64,000 nt of DNA, taken from NCBI GenBank assembly GCA_949752735.1, contig OX457036.1, positions 95,046,698 to 95,110,697 on the forward strand. The letters run 5' to 3'. Shown here in pieces: positions 34,276 to 46,274 of this stretch; position 1 is the first letter of the stretch, and each line of letters starts with the position of its first letter. The notes under the pieces were generated by a model, which saw only the letters and a program-made list of their open reading frames with translations, searched no databases and was not told where the DNA came from. The stretch comes from Lumbricus terrestris. Lineage: Eukaryota > Annelida > Clitellata > Crassiclitellata > Lumbricidae. A program made the position numbers and the translations under genes.

Positions 34276-34678
34276 GTTATTGATTCTGTTTCATCTAATG
34301 TTTTGTGATCCGTAACTTTTGAAGACTTTCAGGGAAAAATTACAATTTTAAGCGTGCGTGGACCTTCTCCAATCTGTTTTTTTTATGACCGTTGCATGCA
34401 TAGGACCTTTTTTGCTAATGTAAGTCGTTTCAAAAGTAAACGTTACGTTATTTTGCTGAAAGCAGTCATCGAACCGTTGGTCAATGTTTCACAATCATGA
34501 ATGGAGGATTCATGTCTGCTCATAGCAGGCCTATCTTCAGTGTGAAAAATAAGAAATTTATAGCGAATTAAATAAATCTTATGCGTCATAAAAATTAACT
34601 TGCGCATTTTCGACCGAGAAGAAAACTCAACAATATGAAGCAAATTGAAGCGTCATTAATTGTATTGTGACTTATTGT

Positions 34679-34892
34679 CAGGGCTGGATTAAGGCATGTT
34701 CAACATGTTCGGCCGAGCAGGGAACCCCCACACTTCAGGGACCCCACACACGCGGAAAGAAATTTTTGAGGAAATAATTGGTATACTCTGAGGAAATTGC
34801 TATAAAACGACTAAAAGAGGTCATCAGATTTTCGGTTGAAGTTCCCACAAATATCTTTCGAACAGGGTCCCACATTTACTATTCCGGCCGTG
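34679..34892. mobile_element. hAT-like MITE, 214 bp, in copy B intron 2
   Basis: The left end CAGGGCTGGATTAAGG and right end ATTCCGGCCGTG are flanked by CTTATTGT (34671-34678) and CTTATTGA (34893-34900). Copy A has only its GACTTATTGT repeats at this place. It ends about 70 bp before exon 3. Confidence 0.88.
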
Positions 34893-34961
34893 CTTATTGA
34901 GAATCACTGACTTTTAGATTGAAAACTGTTATTTGAGTCAGTCATTTAAAATTGTTTTTAG

Positions 34962-35754
34962 GAATTGGAAACGTTGGTTATAATGCGAATTACAAGAAGT
35001 ATCACAAACTGTCTTTATCTATTCTGAGAGAGTTTGGTTTTGGCATTCGGCAAACAATGGAAACCAGAATTTCAACAGAAGTTAGAGAAATCATCGAGTA
35101 CATCAATACTAAACACGGCCAACCCTTTGATCCGGAAGATATGTTTCTACAAGCATCAGCAAATGTTGGTCTTAGCATTTTGTTCAGCAGAAGAGATCCT
35201 TACGATGAGGGTCTGAGCAAGTTCTGTCAGCTTGCAACTCAAACTATAGATGGTGCAGAAATGGTGGTAGAAATTGCACGTGGATTCGATTCTTTCCACC
35301 CTTCAGCAATCGATTGAAAAAGGTCATAGAATGTTTTAAAGACCTGATGGAACATTTTGAACAACTTGTGAAGAGTATCAAAGCCGGTGAAAGGGATGAG
35401 TGCTTTGTGTCCAGATACATTGAGAAGGAGGGACCGAATTATGATCACGAACAACTGATATACACTTTGAGAGACCTGGCGCTTGGAGCTACAGATACAT
35501 CGGCAAACACTATGGTGTGGATCATCCTATATTTAGCAAACAACCAATCAGTTCAGAAACGTCTTCAGAAGGACATTGACGAGACAGTTCCAAGAAATAG
35601 GCTTCCAACATATGAAGACAAATCGAAGCTTCCGTACCTGGATGCCATTATCTTAGAGGTGATGCGTATGAGGCCCTTGGCTCCAATGGCCGCTCCACAT
35701 CGAACTATGAGCGACAGTGAACTGTCCGGTTTTTTCATCTCGGCTGGAATTACA
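34962..35754 (+). pseudogene. P450 copy B exon 3, frameshifted
   Basis: 793 bp. The first part reads [20 protein letters not shown] and the second part, in the next frame, carries GATDTSANT and EVMRMRP. The missing base lies at 35277-35280. The donor is TTACA|GTGAGT. Confidence 0.92.
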
Positions 35755-36626
35755 GTGAGTTTCGACGAGTTTATGCTTATACTCCGTGGCAGCCATAGTG
35801 AATTCGAGTATCGTAGGTCTACAAGAGTTATTGTCCGGTTGAATATCAGATATAACTTTTTATAGATCCATCTATGTAAATCATTTGCGACCTTAATTGA
35901 CTTGTAGCCTAGTGAGGAAAAATACCAGTCTTTATAACTTGGACACACCTTGATGGCATAAATAAGATGGCCGTTAAAAATTAAAGTATCGAATTCGATC
36001 TAAATTGTTAAATATTTAATTTATACTCGTCCTTTCAAAGCACTTTCATTTTGTAACAAGATATTGTGATTATCTTGTGACTGAGCATTCTTATAGCCTA
36101 TTGTTCTTATGCAATGCTCCCGCAGTGAGTCAGAAGGCTGTTCAATAAATTAGGCCTAGTCTACTAATTTCCTAACTAATTTGTTGCTGAACGATAAAAT
36201 TATTATATGTTGGTCCCACATTTCGGTTTGCACAATTTTCTCCTAACCATTTTCGCCTCACGCTTCATAATATATTCAACTCGCTCCATGTACAATGTAA
36301 GTAACTGCATCGTACAATAATTTATTTTGTTAACCATTTATAGTTTATACGGACCACTCTTTGAAATTGTATGAAACTCAATGGAGCGCGATGCTCGCAT
36401 TTAAAATGTCCCACGCTGTATAATATAGGATTACAGCAGGTCTGCATGTCTAGCTAAGCCATTCTAACCGTTAGGCCTACAATCAATGCTCACAAAACAA
36501 TCAGTTTATTCACTGCAACAGGAATATAAACCATAATTATCCTACGCCACTTATTTTGTTTTAAATTCTTGGACGTGATGGCTGTTTTTTACAAATTGTT
36601 TCTTAAATGTTGTTGCTTCCCCACAG

Positions 36627-36759
36627 GTTTTTCCAAATATCTACGCTGCTCATATGAACCCCAGAAAATGGTCGGACCCAAATGTTTTCAGACCGGAGCG
36701 CTTTTTGGACGAAGAAAACAACATCATTAACAGAGAAAGAAACATCTCATTCTCCATGG
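36627..36759 (+). pseudogene. P450 copy B exon 4
   Basis: [29 protein letters not shown]. The acceptor is CCCCACAG|GTTTTT and the donor ATGG|GTAGGC. Intact on its own. Confidence 0.92.
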
Positions 36760-37576
36760 GTAGGCTTAAGCGGTACATTTTTTAATGGTTATGCAAACCA
36801 ATCCAGGTCAAACCCATTGTAATCTGTTAACTTGCACCCAGTTCTGCCCAAAGTAATTATTGTTAAATGCAGTAGTTTTGGCAACCAGCAGAAACTTGTC
36901 CCACTTTGTGGTATCAAGTTGTGCTGTTTATGAGTCCCTGTATTCGCGACATCATCACTAAATGAAAATTGAAAACAGAGGTGGGAAGTAATGCAAGTGC
37001 TATTAGGTGTCAAAGATTATTATTGTTACATACAACTTATTTTAATTGAGGCAGAAACCAGCTATTTTGACCAAAGAGAAAGGAAGCCTTACGAGCATTG
37101 TTCAAGTTCGGTGTCACAAGAATCACGTTCATCTACTGATCGGCAATGCATTCAACTTTGTCAATAATATTATTGAATATCGAGATTGGTAGGTTATTAG
37201 AAGGCCAATCTGCAAAATAATCTTTATTAGCCAAGTGATTGTTGAATCTTTCATCATCAGAATATACAGAAAACATGATTAATCTTAAGAATGTGATGAG
37301 AATCTGACGTTCTTCATTATATGCTGGTGATAGACCTGAGTTCATCAACCTACTAACTTAGATGTAACAGGATTCAACAAAACAATGCGTGTAAACTGTC
37401 ACCATGACATTGTGTTGTTGCTCAGAGCGCATTATTGTGTCGCTTTCTTAGCAAACAGTGCGAATTATGTCTTCATTAACACATACGAATCACATAATGT
37501 AGGCCTATTATAATTATTATGTAACGCAACCGTTTAATAGAAACAAATGGGATGCGTGATGTATGATGCAGCTGGA

Positions 37577-37860
37577 CAGCCATAGGCGTAGGAGACGGAG
37601 GTCCATGGGGCTAAATTTTGGGTAAGTTTGTTTTTCGGGCAAGTAGGCCTTGGAAAATATTCAACAAACTATGCTTACAGTTCAACACTCAAAATCACAC
37701 AACATTTTCTTTCAGTTCCAATTTGCCCGAATATATTTAGATAGCCAAGTTCCAATTTGCCCGAATCAAGTTAGATAGGCCTACTTAGCTCACTACCATA
37801 GGCGCCGAGTTGACCCGAAAAGTGTGAGTGCCCAAACGAGTTTGAAAGAAATCCGCGCGT
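37577..37860. mobile_element. hAT-like fragments in copy B intron 4
   Basis: CCATAGGCGTAGGAGACGG at 37580 is a diverged end of the 29365 family, and CCATAGGCGCCGAGTTGACCC at 37796 is another hAT-type end. A GTTCCAATTTGCCCGAAT phrase is repeated at 37718 and 37749. Right ends are not clear. Confidence 0.45.
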
Positions 37861-38874
37861 GAGCCTTTTTTGATACGAGAGCTATTAGAAATTACCTCTG
37901 CTCATAGGCGGAGACTTGTTCATGGGTTTTGGGGGACGAACTCGCGGTCAAAGGACGATCGTCGAGCAGGGAAGGAACGAAGGGGCCTGTGGAGGGGATG
38001 TGTTCCTAACCATTTTCGAAATTTTTTCTTGCCACACTGCCTTGGTAGCATTTTAGGTTGTCGTTTTTACGAAATTGTAGTGGTTTAAGACTTGAAAAGC
38101 ATCCCTGCCGTTGTTTAAAAACATTTCCACACAGCATGAAATAGTGACATTTTAGGCTGTTATCTCATTAAAATTTCCCATTATTTCATTGTTTATAGAC
38201 ATGATTTAAGCTCAATAAATATTCTTCCCAACTGCTAAAAAAATTGATCACTCTTTGAGTCAGCATGTACTTCTCTTGGAATCCACACAGAAGAAAAGCA
38301 CAATCTTCGTTAGCATGGGCATCTTGGAGCAATCTTAATTTAGCCATCACTCAACAGACTCAAATTTTGCACAAGAAATAAGAAATTCTGTCTACATTAA
38401 CCACTATTTAGTGAGATAATATTAACATTGTGGAAGATAGTTTTCAAATAGTTTTCACAGACAATTTAGTCACGGCTGATTTGTTAATAAACGCAGACAA
38501 AGCGATATCCAGCTTTAGTGATGCTGGGAGTGGGAGGTGATTCCCGGGCAGTGAGTAGGCTATCATTATAAAATATTATATAGGTTAGGCATGCACAATA
38601 AAAAGAAACAGTCATTCAAAACGTTGCGTTCGTCCGCAATAAAAAAAATGACTGAAGCGGATGGAATGAGCAGGATTTCGAGGTTTTCCTCGTATTCGTA
38701 TGGAGTTCAGACTACCGGCCGTGGTAAAACTGGAGTAGGCCTAAAAGTAAGAGAGACTACCTGAGATCTGGCCAATATGCCGAAGATCAGTATTTGACCG
38801 CATAGGTTGCTGCCGCTACTTGATAGGCATGTAGACATAATTCATAATGCCTAAGTAAATAATTAATGTTGTAG
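37861..38874. other. rest of copy B intron 4
   Basis: No gene or bounded repeat seen. The last 100 bp before exon 5 match copy A (GCCGAAGATCAGTATTTGA). Confidence 0.5.
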
Positions 38875-39059
38875 GACGTAGGGCTTGCATTGGAGAAGTG
38901 TTAGCACGCCAGGAGCTCATCCAGTTTATATCTGGGATCGTGCAGAACTTCACTATTCTACCAGCGGAAGACAATCAACGTATTGATGAAACGGAAATAT
39001 CAAAAGTTATTACAAAGACAAAGCATTTCAAAGTGCGCATGATTACAAGATGTGAATAA
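38875..39059 (+). pseudogene. P450 copy B exon 5
   Basis: [20 protein letters not shown] to MITRCE and a TAA stop at 39057-39059. The acceptor is GTTGTAG|GACG. Intact on its own. Confidence 0.93.
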
Positions 39060-39664
39060 ATTTCGGAGAAACGGAATCTGCCCATCGAACGGAATATTAT
39101 TGTGCTAATTTCGATATATTAGATCTATATTCTTAGATGAAATCAATTGTCTGTAAACTAGCACTATTTAGTTATCGTTTTCATCGCTTATACTTTTTGA
39201 ATCCATGACTCTAATTGCTTCACTATCGACTAGGATAGAGGCTATTGGATAATTTTGCATTTAACATGACAGACCTGACAATGCTATTTAGTAATCTTTC
39301 TTATATATAGTGCCAACTAGACCAATGTAGTGCGACCGGATATCTGCAAATAAAAAAGTAATGTGGATAAGGAAGGATGAAAAGTTTAAATCTGGCTGAG
39401 TAGTTATACTGAATTGCACATGATATCGCAATTAGTCTCCATATGCATGGCACTGGTGATGCACCGCTCTATGATTCTGTTGTTCTGTTGGAACAGTCAA
39501 TGATGCTTTTGATTTTCCTTAGATTTGATGCCATGAATGGCTTTTGTCGCTATCAGTAATATTTTGATAACAAGATGAATTTCCACTTAGAGTCTGTTTG
39601 TAGAATTCCATCCGTCAAATGTTTTATGATGTACAGTAAAGAAATTCCCGCTTGAATAAGGCTC

Positions 39665-39815
39665 AATTAAAATTACTCCCCCTCTGAGGAAAATGACCTA
39701 TTTTTACTAGTTTTAACTGCACGGAACGTGACGGAAGTGCTTCTACAACTGCACGAATCCATTTAGAACTGCACATTTTGTGTAGAACTGCACGTTAAAA
39801 AAGTCCTGGATCAGA
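39665..39815. mobile_element. partial relative of the 20424 MITE
   Basis: The phrases AACTGCACATTTTGTGTAGA and AACTGCACGTTAAAAAAGTC are inverted matches to 20424-20520. No duplication was found. Confidence 0.6.
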
Positions 39816-39984
39816 CCTAATAAAAGTTCACAAGATTATCAATGATTTATCACTGGGAAGGAAGCACTTACAGTATAGGAGGGATTCTTTTAATTAGCAC
39901 CAAACAATTAAGGCAACTCGTTGACACATTATTATTTAAGATGCTGACAGCGTATAAATTCTTTAGTCTAGACTAGTCTCTTCT

Positions 39985-40390
39985 CTCTCCGTCAGGCCGT
40001 GGCCGACGATGAGTCCTCAGCATGTCATCTCCATGTTTCCCTATTCCTGGTTTTCTCCGTTGCCTCTCTCTTATCCATATTCGTTTTCTTGAGTTCTTCT
40101 CGTATGTTGTCCATCCATGCTTTCTGCAGTCTTAATCGGCTCCTAGTTCCTCCACATACCCGTGCAGTGTCGTGGCTGGGAGTCTGTTGTTATCCATTCT
40201 CAGGACGTGTCCCAACCATGACAATCTTTTCTTCCTGATTAATTTTCATCAATAATGTTGTTTCCTTCTGTCCCAGCTCTCTTCTGATCACCTCGTTCCT
40301 AATTCTGTCTCTTCTGCTTCGACATATTATTCTTCTCAACCAGTTCATTTCCGCAGCCAACAGCCTTCTCTCGTCTTCTTTGCGCATACA
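39985..40390 (-). mobile_element. LINE 3' end of the WFGH class
   Basis: The minus-strand frame gives RRDRIRNEVIRRELGQKET and, in other frames, WMDNIREELKK, matching 23145-23640. It is decayed and lies in the B-C spacer. Confidence 0.8.
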
Positions 40391-41081
40391 CTAGCATTCC
40401 GATCAGGGACTGATACATAAATTTTCGAGGGGGGGCAAAATGTTCGGAGATCTTTGCAAGAAAATATCTGATGACCTTTTTTGTCATCTGATCATATAAT
40501 CTCTTGGAAATATACTATGACCTCTTCAGTCGTATGCTACTTTTTCTTTCTTGCTTTATCCCGCTGCATTGATTTAAGGCATGCAATGGTTTTATGACGG
40601 CGAGGAGCAAAACGTCAAGGTGGCCAAAACTAATTGACATGAAACTGCACCCGTCCGCAGGTTGTTTGCTTGACGTGCAGAGACCGCAATTCACAGATTC
40701 AGAACCGAGGTCAAAAGCTAGCAACATCTGCTTTTCGAATTACAAGATACACCCTGCGAGCTGCCATTTTTTTGCACGGCCTCTGTGCTCACTGTACCGT
40801 GCCTCGATCCAAAGCCTGAAGAGCAGTCAGGCATGTCCCAAGACTCCCAAGTCGTTTTAAGTAGATTTTATATGCGCCGGTATATAAATCTATTATAAGA
40901 TCAACCTATATAAATTATGAGACTCATGTATATTTTAGATATCAGAGAGAAAACGCTTGCAACTATGTGACCCATATTCTAAGAATTGTATAGGCCTAAA
41001 TACTATAGCACATCAAGAAGAATCGTAGGCCTATCATTTTATAATTTATCAATAGAGCTAGAATGAAATTATAATTATTAT
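40391..41081. other. spacer between copies B and C
   Basis: A hAT-like scrap with TTTTCGAGGGGGGGCAAAATG lies at 40420. Sequence around 40577-40850 resembles 52640-52930 in the C-D spacer, so it may belong to the duplicated unit. No gene is supported. Confidence 0.4.
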
Positions 41082-42440
41082 GAGGCGGTTTTACAAAGTG
41101 AGGCTCATGTCTTGAAAAATCAAAAATGAGGTTTTGATCCAATCTGATAGTGTTCATCATTCTTGTTAAAACGAGCCATTATCTAATAAAATTGTCCATT
41201 ATTTGACAAAGGAGTGTAACTGTTCGTAGCTTCAACATCCAGTTGCGCACATTTTTTAGAAAAACGCAGCCAAAGAGTTTTGTTTGGTTGGATCAAAGTT
41301 ATCACTTAAAACTGTCGACAGATGTGATGGGTCAAATTCGCATAGATTGTTTAGCAACCATGAAACACTCTCTTCGCGATCTTTTTCTCTGCCATTTCGA
41401 GTAGGCCTAGGCATAACGACGCAAACGATGACCACAGGGTTTCTACCTTGCAGTAGCAGGCAAAATGTCGTCACCACAGAAACCAAAAGTCGACTTATTG
41501 TCCTATGATCCGGACATTATTTCACACTGACAATACCTCGGCGCGTCGTGCCATATTATAGCCTTCTGTCTGGAACAACGGCAGTGGCGGCGCCAGGATT
41601 TCAGTTTTGGGGGGGCTGAAGCCTCGGCCGAAATCTCATGAAAATTTTCCGTTTCCGCCACCAAAATTTCTGACGACCTTTTTTTTTCTTTTTTAGTCGT
41701 CAGCTCAAAATTGTGGATATTTCACTGTAAAAAATTTCGAATGCCCCTTTTTTAGGGGGGGGGGCTGAGCCTCTTGTAGGGGGGGCTTAGCCCCCCAGCC
41801 CCCAGACCCCCTAGCGCCGCCACTGAACAACGGATGTGAGCGTAGTCGGACACATCTCCACCTCGACAAGATCTCGCACCACACCGGACGATAGATTTAA
41901 AGGGAACAGTCACACGCCAAGTTTTCAACCAATGTGGCTGCAGTATTCTGATCACGTGCATGACATAAGCAAGAACATTTTTAAAAATTATTATTATTCG
42001 TCGTTATTATTATTCATTATATTCTCAACTACTCGTACGCCTATAGCAATTTATTAGCATAATTTATGAGACTGATGGATGGATCCCAGTTGACCTGGGT
42101 CTATGACAACAGAGGTCGTTACCCTGGACAGAAATTTGCTCGGCATATTACAGCACTTAAGAGCTAGCTTTCAGGCGATTCCATTTTCTGTAGGGGTGTC
42201 AGATTGTTACCCACCGCACAATGACATCGAAAACAGGATCAACTGTAGGCTACAATTATCAGCCAAATTTGTTGGAGCAAATTCAGATTAAAATTAATTA
42301 ATAGCAGTCATGATGTCGGAAAAAGCCAAAAGTGAAAAAATTGACCTGGTGATCCTCTTTGAGACAAAATCCACTATATCTCAGATTTACATGCAATGCC
42401 ATGCATGTGACCTAAGCCTCATTTTGTAAAACCGTCTCAC
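41082..42440. mobile_element. element with about 30-bp inverted ends, probable DNA transposon
   Basis: The left end GAGGCGGTTTTACAAAGTGA and right end ATTTTGTAAAACCGTCTC are inverted repeats extending about 30 bp. Between them lie the 41582 hAT and a segment at 42076-42128 matching the 154-bp satellite variant (9670-9722) in inverse orientation. No clear target duplication. Confidence 0.5.
41582..41825. mobile_element. hAT-like MITE, 244 bp, 8-bp TSD
   Basis: Ends CAGTGGCGGCGCCAGG and CCTAGCGCCGCCACTG, with the perfect duplication AACAACGG (41574-41581, 41826-41833). It holds poly-G/poly-C subterminal runs and a TGACGACC..AGTCGTCA hairpin. Confidence 0.95.
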
Positions 42441-42506
42441 GCCTAAACGTATAAAAAGTCTCCAAACCTATGTCATTGGTATAGGCCTACAGCAGTTATG
42501 GAAATG

Positions 42507-44143
42507 TTTACAAAGCTTGGCTGAGGCACGGTTATGTCGTCAGCGGCAGGCCCGCCGACAGAAATTTCGGGCCCCTGGGCTGAGCAGTTACGGGCCCCAA
42601 ACTATGTTTAGACTTATTGAGCAAATTTACACAAAACAAATAAAAATAACAATAGGGCCTAGTACGTGTGGGTATGAATGTAGATCTATATGCTGATGCT
42701 TAGGCTACATTAAATGTAAGCATCAGCGTGCATTCATGGGGAATCATGCCCACACTATTGTTATTTTTATTTAATAAATTTTATGATTTTAATCAGTTCT
42801 TAATGTTAATAATTTAATTTTCAAATAATATGGTAGGGGCCGTAGGGCTAGTCAACAAGCAACTTTTCTGGATTTAACTGCAACAATATCTTTTATAATA
42901 AACTGGTAGGCCTATATAGTTCTCCATCTTTGTCTGCGAACCTAAAAAATGCACTTCGGAAATGCTCTTTTTCATCGCCTGGAAAATTGTCCGAATGTCT
43001 TGGAGGACCGTTTATGCTCAGCATTAGCCTCTAGCAGCCTATATCGTCTCAATCGTTTATGTACAGGCCTAAACGCGCGGGCTCTGTCGGCAGAGTGCCA
43101 ACATCAAAACAATGCCTCTTTACAGTTTCCATAATTTCAGAATTTTCTTAATTCTTATTTATAACGTCTTCATTTGGAATTAAGATAGACCTATTAACAC
43201 CACAAACTTCATTTTCATCCGTTCAGTGTATAGGATCATCATGCAGGCACGTTTAATTCACTATAGAACCAACCGATGTATGAGTAGGCAGGCCTAATTA
43301 CTGGCTCTGATTGCCTTCTTTTGAGATTCTGAATTGAAATAGTGTGCGACTGTATAAGCTTACCAACTTTTGCCTTTTCAAACTTATTAGCTTTTTCTTT
43401 TTGTCTCTGTGCTCCAGAGTTGTGTTTATAAAATATTCCATCGTTGCGAGAGAGATTTATGATTTGGATTTTTGTTCATTGATTGAAATCTGACCACGCA
43501 TAATTTAGCAAAAGAACGTTACGTTCTGAGACGTAAGTGAGCGTGTTCTTTGGCAAAACACTGATAACTAAGGTAATGGACAGCTGCTTGAAACTTAAAT
43601 AATTGTAGTAGTGTAACAGTACTAGGCTACTATAATACTACCAGCCTATTAGGCTCTATTTGAAACAACATAAATCACAAGCAATAAGCTAAGTAATAAT
43701 TATGAGTGATTAAGCTTATAGGTTGGGCCCGCCGCCCGTAATCAACATATGAAACATATATAGCCTAATCACCGTAGCCCGGGCCCCCTCCGGGCCCCTA
43801 AAAGTCGCCGGGCCCCTGGGCATTTGCCCCCCCTGACCCCCCCTCTCGGCGGGCCTGGTCAGCGGCCTTGAGATGTCATAGGTGCCGCTGCTTGCAGGGG
43901 CTTAAGTGAGTTCAAAATATTCTGAATGTGCACTGTTTATCAAAAGCTCTGCAGGTTTAACATTGAATAGGGCCTGCGTTTGGAGTCTTTGGACTCGGCT
44001 GGCTGTGTATTTACTGGTGGCGTGTAGGCTATACGAGAGTAGGCTATCCCAAACTTAATACACAAACCGGTCGTAGTCGCGGTAGATATTTCTTCAATCC
44101 ATGAGGTTTGACTTATTAGACTGCATTGTTTTCTTCCGGCAAA
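42507..44143 (+). promoter_or_regulatory. 5' flank of P450 copy C, split by a hAT
   Basis: The conserved block starts ACAAAGCTTGGCTGAGGCAC, is cut at GTCGTCAGCGG by the 42547 element, and resumes CCTTGAGATGTC at 43866. The proximal part has GGTCGTAGTCGCGGTAGATA and ends TTCCGGCAAAATG. The insertion moves the distal block 1.3 kb further from the gene than in B and D. Confidence 0.6.
42547..43857. mobile_element. hAT-like element, 1.31 kb, in copy C 5' flank
   Basis: Ends CAGGCCCGCCGACAG and TCTCGGCGGGCCTG, with the perfect duplication GTCAGCGG (42539-42546, 43858-43865). Copy B shows the uninterrupted GTCGTCAGTGGCCTTGAT. GGGCCCCTGGG runs lie inside both ends. No transposase seen. Confidence 0.95.
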
Positions 44144-44376
44144 ATGCTTCTCATGTCAGAGATTTTCTTCTTCACTGCAGTTTCTGTGCTGGCAGCCATT
44201 CTGCTGAAGACATGGAGTGGTAGGAAGAAATCAAGACTCCCTAATCCACCTTCAATTCCATCTCTCCCGCTCATCGGATCGTTGCTTTTCATGAAGAATC
44301 TGGATCATCTGCCGAAATACTTCATGGAGAAATCCCACGAACTTGGACCGATCTTTACTTTTATGCTGGGAAAGAA
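44144..44376 (+). CDS. P450 copy C exon 1
   Basis: Anchor, RKKSRLPNPPSIP hinge and FTFMLGK. An in-frame TTG at 44126 is not used; the conserved CAAAATG is. The donor is AAGAA|GTAAGC. Confidence 0.93.
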
Positions 44377-45986
44377 GTAAGCGATAAAAATGGCGTAAAA
44401 CTTAAATGGAAACGATCGAATTTACTGCATTGACAATCCCGTTTGTTTGACTGTCTTTTGCTAAGTGCAACGGTGCGATCAGAATTTCTTGGCATTGGCA
44501 TAATGTTATTGTATAATGTTTCGCTGCAAGGGAGTTTGTATTGCTATGCAGAAATATTGTAGTGTATAATTATTATCTTCGAAATTTACTCCTCAACGCT
44601 CTCTGGTTTTCATGAGGAAGCCGCTGGTCTAACTGCCACGACTTCGTGGAGACCAGCTCATTCCCATGCTAATACGAATTCCTCAATAGTTTGCTGTGCT
44701 ATATTCGTTCCGGTGAGTAGACAAAATCCGGCGAGTGAGGGCTAGTAGACAGCATATTGTAAAGGGGGCAATCGTTGATGACGCTGGTCGTGTGGCGGCG
44801 CAGACGTGGACTCAAGGTATGCTGTATACATACTGCAGAGCTCGGTTTCATTGTGGGTGGAATGTGGTGGAGCGAGTGCAATGGAGGAAAAGCGAGATTG
44901 GCGGACGAGGTAGAGGGAGGCGCACAATGAAGGAGTTCTATTGGGCGTCTGTTTCAGATAGCTGGCCAGGATTGGCGGCAGAATTTCGGAGTGGATGAGA
45001 CAAGTGGCTGAGGTAAAAAAGTGCAAGAGAATTTAGAAATAAACAAAAGTGGCCTAATTGAGACGATGATCGATTTTTAGCCAACTAAATGATTTGAGAA
45101 CAGAGATTATATATATAGACCTATATTTGGATAGTCTTTAGGAATTTTTATTGCACAGGTGATTTGATTGTTTGAAGAGGTTTTCTTTGAGAAGAGTCTA
45201 TAAAGGCTATTGTGGAAAGGGTATTGAAGCAGTGGAGTTTGGAATGAACGGTAGGCCTAATAGAGACAGGCCAAACATCCTCCTGTCTTGTGAATATTGG
45301 GCGTTGTCGATGAAAGTCATGGATGTGGTCATAGCACACAGTGATATGAATTAGAGGCAATTATATAATCTTACAGAAGAACTAATTAATGTAGGCATAT
45401 GCTCCGCTAAACCATCCTCATCCTGTTACTTAATATTGCATTGTGTGCATACTTGCATGTGAGTGCATGTCATTTATTGATGTAAGAAGAAAGCATGATC
45501 TGTGCAAATAAGATCAAGCTAACTTCTACCCACTGGCAATAAGATTCCCTCTCTTCACCATTAACTGTCAGACTAAATGATTTTGCAGACGATGTCTTGT
45601 TCTGAATTCGCTCGAAACCATCGAAGAGGCGTTGGTGAAAAATGCGACGTGCTATGCAGACAGACCGGGTTCCTTCATGGACGCATACACAGGCAACAAA
45701 AACTTCAAAGGTTTTTAGATTTTGCTCTATCCGATTTTTATATTTTGTGACGCGATTAATAATCCTACAGATTACAAGGCGTTGCATTGAAGACCAGTCC
45801 AACTATCTTTTCTCATTTCTCGTTCCTCGGACTTCCAAGTATATTATGCTGGATAGGATCTTGATGTAATGGTTTGATTCCAATTTAGTGCACACTGGGG
45901 TAGCGATGGGCTGGACGTTTTCCTGAACGCTACATGTATGTGATACTTTTCCGGCAAAATAGCAATGTCCAAGCATGCATCGGACG

Positions 45987-46049
<63 letters not shown>

Positions 46050-46210
46050 TTTTTTTTTTTTTTTTTTAATTTTTATTATAAAAACTTCTTTATTGTTTCA
46101 ACAAATATCACAAGCAGTCAAACAGTGCAAAAGCTGTGTGCATTTGGGCGAGTCCAACCACCCTCATCCATGTCAATTAAGGGCTTAATAAAAGCCCCTG
46201 TGAAAGGGGC

Positions 46211-46274
<64 letters not shown>

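Larger units (their letters stand above)
33138..39059 (+). pseudogene. Cytochrome P450, CYP2 clan, copy B (one-base deletion)
   Basis: Closest relative of copy A. Exons: 33138-33370, 34154-34275, 34962-35754, 36627-36759, 38875-39059. Exon 3 is 793 bp against 794 in A and C: near 35278 GAAATTGCACGTGG stands where A has GAACTTGCTCCGTGG, so codon 225 is frameshifted and a stop follows at 35315. Every other splice site and motif is preserved: GATDTS, EVMR, FRPERF, FSMGRRACIG. One clean lesion implies recent loss, a polymorphic null or an assembly error. If translated, the product would end before the I-helix and lack haem binding. Confidence 0.88.
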
